This document shows, piece by piece, positions 60,302 through 64,000 of a DNA stretch of 64,000 bases (position 1 is the first letter of the stretch; every line of letters begins with the position of its first letter). The notes under the pieces were generated by a model that ran no database searches, had not been told where the DNA came from, and worked only from the letters and a program-made list of their open reading frames with translations. Origin of the DNA: HyVt-477 sp965224605 (GTDB taxonomy: Bacteria > Pseudomonadota > Gammaproteobacteria > Thiotrichales > Thiotrichaceae); NCBI GenBank assembly GCA_965224605.1, contig CBDCZP010000012.1, forward strand, positions 1 through 64,000, written 5' to 3'. A program made the translations under genes and the position numbers.

Positions 60302-61786
60302 CTACTGAACGATAAACACACCTTCAATGTGATTGTTCGTATTGTCCTCAGTCAAACCAAAACTACCAATTACACCTTCAGCATTAGTGCCTACAAAATC
60401 ACCATCGACGAAGCCACTGGCATCACGTGGATCACTGGGTGTGTTGATATCTGTATTGATTACACTTGCTCCATTGAGTTGCAGGCTTAAATCACCATTT
60501 TCAACTTGTCCATCGAACACACCGATCCAGGTGTCTGTTGATGTGTTGGCTAGTATTGAACCGTTGGTTACTGCTCCCGTATTAAAATCAACATCCATTT
60601 GTACATCAAGATTGCTTACTGAACCTTGGTTACCACTGGTAAGACTATCGACAACATTGTCATAGCGAACAGTTCCAGAGCGTGTTGAAATGGCATCTGG
60701 GCTAGTAGGATCATAAGCAGTCCAGATTAAGCCAGAGTCTGCGGTGTCACCATTTGTGAACTCATTAAATTTCCCCCAGCTAACGGGAAACCCCCCTACA
60801 AATTGCTCAAAGTCAGTGCCTGTATTGTTGCTACTGCTGATTTCACTTCCATTCACATCAAACGTTGGGTTCGCGCTATCCAGTCCTGAAGCGCTACCTT
60901 CTAGCTGAGTAGTTAGACTATTTTGATTAACGAGCATTCCTCTTAAAGGTGTAGGGCTTTGATCACGGGTGGTGAACTCTGGTAATACATCCTGCTGGCT
61001 GGATTGTTCAATAGCAATACTTTCCTGGCTATCACTCTCTTGATCATCCTGAGTGCTTGAATCGTCCTGACTCTCTTGGTCATCCTGATTGCTCCCGTCT
61101 TTCTTTTGATTCTTTTCACTTTTTTCTTGCTTTTCAGCCTTTTCGGTCTTGTTCTTTTTTTGTTCACTATTTCCACCGACAAAAACAGAAGGTATCTCCT
61201 TTAAGCCGATAATTTGCCCGGAAGGGCTTATTTTAGCAAATGAAAAAGTTTGAGATGGACCAAGTTGTATACTATTGCCACTTGGCGATAAAACCGTTAT
61301 TTCGCCGTCCCAAACACCCACATAGGTATCCTTACCAATAATAATAACTTCATAGTTAGTTCCGCGAATCCCTATGGTTGCGAAGGGTGTTTTTAACTCA
61401 TAGGCTTTTTTGTTATTTTTACCGACGGCTCCTGTTATGGTTCTTAAACCTCCTGATACCAGTTCTAATACGGCTGAGTTTTTTTGGGTCGTCCCTGGTT
61501 GATACTTATATTCGCTAATTCGCAGCACAGAGTTTTCCTTTAGGGAGATTAATGCTGAATCAATCATCCTAAATTGAGCACGACCATTACTGCCGACATG
61601 TATTTCATCATTTTCAAAGATGGCAGAGCGGCGTTTCAAGGGAGTCTTGCCGGATTCACGTGTAGTATAGACATCACCAACGGCTAACAACGTTTTTCCA
61701 GCTTTTGCACCATCACCAGGCGCGGCTCCAGCCGTGTTAATTGTCAAGCCCGCAAGGAATAACATTGTTACAAGGAATGATTTCAT
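60302..61786 (-). CDS. FecR-domain secreted protein
   Basis: About 494 aa from ATG at 61786 (MKSFLVTMLFLAGL… signal peptide); the frame is open to 61816. After the signal comes a FecR/LysM-like domain: VGDVYTTRESGKTPLKRRSA, AQFRMIDSALISLKENSVLR, and FATIGIRGTNYEV with VGVWDGEITVLSPSG. A very acidic low-complexity stretch (about 205-265, rich in D, E, Q, S) follows, then a Ser/Asn/Thr-rich C-terminal half with strand-like repeats. It follows the TPR/barrel gene by 4 bases and probably acts with it at the cell surface. Confidence 0.8.
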   Translation of the reverse strand: MKSFLVTMLFLAGLTINTAGAAPGDGAKAGKTLLAVGDVYTTRESGKTPLKRRSAIFENDEIHVGSNGRAQFRMIDSALISLKENSVLRISEYKYQPGTTQKNSAVLELVSGGLRTITGAVGKNNKKAYELKTPFATIGIRGTNYEVIIIGKDTYVGVWDGEITVLSPSGNSIQLGPSQTFSFAKISPSGQIIGLKEIPSVFVGGNSEQKKNKTEKAEKQEKSEKNQKKDGSNQDDQESQDDSSTQDDQESDSQESIAIEQSSQQDVLPEFTTRDQSPTPLRGMLVNQNSLTTQLEGSASGLDSANPTFDVNGSEISSSNNTGTDFEQFVGGFPVSWGKFNEFTNGDTADSGLIWTAYDPTSPDAISTRSGTVRYDNVVDSLTSGNQGSVSNLDVQMDVDFNTGAVTNGSILANTSTDTWIGVFDGQVENGDLSLQLNGASVINTDINTPSDPRDASGFVDGDFVGTNAEGVIGSFGLTEDNTNNHIEGVFIVQ

Positions 61787-61790
61787 CAAC

Positions 61791-63131
61791 TTACTTCCAC
61801 GCATATTGCACTCCAATTTTCACTTCGTTTTGCTTTATATCAAACAGTTCTAAATTACTATTATTATCGGTATGTTTAGCTGTAAGCGTTATATTTAGTT
61901 TCTTACTCACTTTAACGGTATGACCAATTAAGACTGAATAACGATCATCCTTTCGTGCTTGGGGATAAAGAGGGTAAGGGCCTTGATGCTTAATATCTTT
62001 ATAGTCAAGTTTTAAATAGGACTTGTGGGTGGCATTCCACGGACGACTGAGTTGATAACCAAGCCCCATAAAATCACGGCTAGAGGAATCAGCTACTGCC
62101 CCTTCGTTTTTAGGGTTTTCAATGCCTATAAATGCATTGACCTGATGTAACGACTGGTTAGTCTTTTTAGAGATACTGCCGGAGAGTAAACCTAGTCCCC
62201 GGTCACGTAGATTATTTCTTTTATCATCAAAATTCTCGAACGTCGCAGTGATATTTAGAAGAGTATTTGGAGCTATGTTCTTACTTAGTGCGGCATCAAC
62301 ACCGAGTGAGTCAGCAAATCGACTTCCTTTGAGTAAAACCGGACGGTAACGAAGACCTAATCGGTATTGAATTTTATTTTTGTTATAGCTGACACCTGTG
62401 CGTAAATCCAGATCGGAAATATTAAACGTATCAGTTTTAAAATATTCGCGATGATGTAAGGTAGCCGAACTATAACGCTTTAAATTCGACGAGACGGGCT
62501 TATCAAAGCCTACTCGCAATCGAGTTTCAGCAAAGCCGCTTTTTTGTTCAATTGAATTGGCATCCAGAAGGGTGAGACCAAAAATGGGTAATTGGATTTC
62601 ATTATTATCATAACCGAAATTGATATTGTCACCATAACCTAAAGAAAAAGATAACAGGCTATTGATGAGTGCTTTACGAGAAGCTTTAGCTCTGTTTTTA
62701 ATCTGGCTGATAAAGGTATTAACTTGCTGGCTTGCAACCGGCGAGGGTTTTAAAGTCAGGATGTATTCTAGTTCCCGAATCGCAGCGCTATCATTCTTTT
62801 GTTTTAAATAAGCTCGGGAGAGTTCAATTCTTGGACGTATCACCCTCGGTTCAGTATTTACGACCCGTTCCAGAACATACACCGCTTCACTGTTATGCCC
62901 CGACTCTAAGGCAGATATGCCGTATAAGAAATCAAACTTTGGATCCCCTTCATTATCTGCGCGTAGCTTGCTAGCTTGTAGGTAGGCCTGCGCATAATTC
63001 TTCGCTTTTATATGTTTTTGCAGCAACGGATAGGATGCTTTTGTCTCTGCATAGGCTGACGGATAGCTTACACATAGAGCGAGCATGAGAAATGCCTTGC
63101 TTACGAGGCTGATGGGCTTCAATTTAATCAT
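61791..63131 (-). CDS. TPR outer membrane beta-barrel protein
   Basis: About 446 aa from ATG at 63131 (MIKLKPISLVSKAFLMLALC…), chosen for the GGATG ribosome-binding sequence and the signal peptide; the frame is open to 63236. The signal ends SYPSAYA. TPR-like helices at about 30-140 (AQAYLQASKLRADNEGD; EAVYVLERVVNTEPRVIRPR; AIRELEYILTLKPSP). The rest alternates aromatic and polar residues in strands and ends VKIGVQYAWK with an aromatic near the C-terminus, the profile of an outer membrane barrel. Resembles surface/secretion TPR-barrel proteins found beside FecR-domain genes. Confidence 0.75.
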   Translation of the reverse strand: MIKLKPISLVSKAFLMLALCVSYPSAYAETKASYPLLQKHIKAKNYAQAYLQASKLRADNEGDPKFDFLYGISALESGHNSEAVYVLERVVNTEPRVIRPRIELSRAYLKQKNDSAAIRELEYILTLKPSPVASQQVNTFISQIKNRAKASRKALINSLLSFSLGYGDNINFGYDNNEIQLPIFGLTLLDANSIEQKSGFAETRLRVGFDKPVSSNLKRYSSATLHHREYFKTDTFNISDLDLRTGVSYNKNKIQYRLGLRYRPVLLKGSRFADSLGVDAALSKNIAPNTLLNITATFENFDDKRNNLRDRGLGLLSGSISKKTNQSLHQVNAFIGIENPKNEGAVADSSSRDFMGLGYQLSRPWNATHKSYLKLDYKDIKHQGPYPLYPQARKDDRYSVLIGHTVKVSKKLNITLTAKHTDNNSNLELFDIKQNEVKIGVQYAWK

Positions 63132-63189
63132 GTTCATCCAGATTCTTAGTATTGATTGCTGCTGTTTGATCAGTTGTGTTGTTTTCAAT

Positions 63190-64000
63190 TTATGGTCCTC
63201 CTGGTGGGATACCACCGCCACCGCCAAGATCATCAACCAGGATATTGATTGAAACTGGCACTGAGATCTCTCCTAAATTATCTGTAACAATTAGCGTAAC
63301 TAATAATGAGCCACCAATACTAGGTGCAGTAAATGATGGGTTTTGAATGGATGAGTCTGTAAGGATTATTGTTGGGTCGTCTATGGTCCATTCAAAACCT
63401 ATGATAGTGCCATCAAGGTCAAAAGAAGCATTACCATCCAAGAATACCGTTTCTCCAGGTGCCACTATTTGGTCTCCTCCTGCAATTAAGGCTACTGGGA
63501 GTTGATTAGCAGCTGGGTTAACGGTAATGGCGACACTGTCTATTGCTGAGGCAGCCCCGCTATTATCAGTAACGATCAGATCAAATGTAAATTCCTGGGT
63601 GAATTCCGTGACTGGCGCCGTAAAAGTAGGAGCTGCTGAGTTTGGATCACTTAAGGGAATACCATTGTCCGCCCAGACAAAAGCAACTATTGTTCCATCT
63701 GCATCAGTACCGCTTCCATTCAGGGTTACCACATCTCCAGGCGTAACTGTTTGATCTACTCCTGCATTCGCCACGGGTGGTAAATTAATAAAGGGATTAA
63801 CCGTAATGGTCACGCTGTCTGCCACTGACTCTGCTCCCTGATTATCAGTGACGACTAATTCATAGATAAGAACTAAAGCTGTAACTAGTGGAGGTAAATC
63901 GGGAGGGGGTACCAAGGTGGGGTTTGCAACTGCCGTATCACTTAATGGGATGATAGTTGCACCACCTGTTTGAGTCCATGCAAACAAAACGACGCTACCA
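63190..64000 (-). CDS. PKD-repeat surface protein (partial, C-terminal part)
   Basis: The frame runs off the right window edge, so the N-terminus is missing. About 270 residues are visible, with three PKD/Ig-like repeats of about 85 residues: NLPPVANAGVDQTVTPGDVV, GTDADGTIVAFVW, and NQLPVALIAGGDQIVAPGET with FDLDGTIIGFEW. Each has the usual DxDG-turn and a VTDNxG ending. The C-terminus is Gly/Pro-rich (GGGGGIPPGGP). Likely the first gene of a PKD-TPR-FecR operon on the minus strand. Confidence 0.85.
   Translation of the reverse strand, partial: GSVVLFAWTQTGGATIIPLSDTAVANPTLVPPPDLPPLVTALVLIYELVVTDNQGAESVADSVTITVNPFINLPPVANAGVDQTVTPGDVVTLNGSGTDADGTIVAFVWADNGIPLSDPNSAAPTFTAPVTEFTQEFTFDLIVTDNSGAASAIDSVAITVNPAANQLPVALIAGGDQIVAPGETVFLDGNASFDLDGTIIGFEWTIDDPTIILTDSSIQNPSFTAPSIGGSLLVTLIVTDNLGEISVPVSINILVDDLGGGGGIPPGGP

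Noticed and set aside
1..64000. tRNA, rRNA or known riboswitch
   Set aside because: Scanning the gaps by eye showed no tRNA-like cloverleaf with the TTCRANY arm, no rRNA blocks and no riboswitch core I could recognise; a covariance-model search would be needed to exclude small RNAs.

Overview
The window reads as the chromosome of an AT-rich gammaproteobacterium. The evidence is the gene order dxr-rseP-bamA-skp-lpxD-fabZ-lpxA-lpxB (a complete Gram-negative envelope cluster), map/glnD divergent from rpsB-tsf-pyrH-frr-uppS-cdsA, and murA next to hisG. A gene that closely matches sulfur oxygenase reductase (59207-60142) suggests a sulfur-oxidising lifestyle. Genus cannot be fixed from sequence alone; a Thiotrichales-like sulfur oxidiser is a guess. 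No rRNA, tRNA or CRISPR array was seen.

Region 1 (1-12000) is accessory DNA. It opens with the end of an IS3-family element. Then comes an integron gene-cassette array: five complete VCR-like attC sites of 129-151 bp in forward orientation (1289-6393), a half site (8469) and one inverted 90-bp site (9525-9614). No integrase lies in the window. The cassettes carry toxin-antitoxin pairs (HigBA, MazEF, a second HigBA, VapBC), a GNAT acetyltransferase, a small helix-turn-helix gene broken by a frameshift and an IS30 element, and two near-identical copies of a two-gene unit, a small conserved protein overlapping an HNH nuclease. Three toxin-antitoxin operons share one promoter plan: a palindromic operator on or inside the -10, and a start codon where transcription should begin, so leaderless mRNA is expected. 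A decayed IS4-family element (10304-11836) separates this region from the core genome.

Region 2 (12178-19461) holds murA, hisG (short form), a DAHP synthase gene and hisD, tightly packed, then a Doc-type toxin-antitoxin pair and rnr. Region 3 (19653-30929, minus strand) holds galU, a heavily frameshifted Ig-repeat lipoprotein gene, an intact 840-aa Ig-repeat lipoprotein, bpt, a single-domain voltage-gated cation channel with a TLEGWAD filter, glnD and map.

Region 4 (31227-47006) is the conserved translation/envelope block. Oddities are a long Lys/Ala/Glu repeat tail on ribosomal protein S2 and a Thr-rich insert in a BamA loop. It ends with a LEA-type lipoprotein and dcd. Region 5 (47127-59057) has a small membrane protein plus a two-RCK potassium channel, bamD, uppP, a MidA-like methyltransferase, a pteridine reductase, a chalcone-isomerase-like protein, an M15 peptidase, rnt, hemB and aroE, with several short repeats between genes. 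Region 6 (59207-64000) has the sulfur oxygenase reductase, then on the minus strand a PKD-repeat protein (cut by the window edge), a TPR/beta-barrel protein and a FecR-domain protein, probably one surface/secretion operon.
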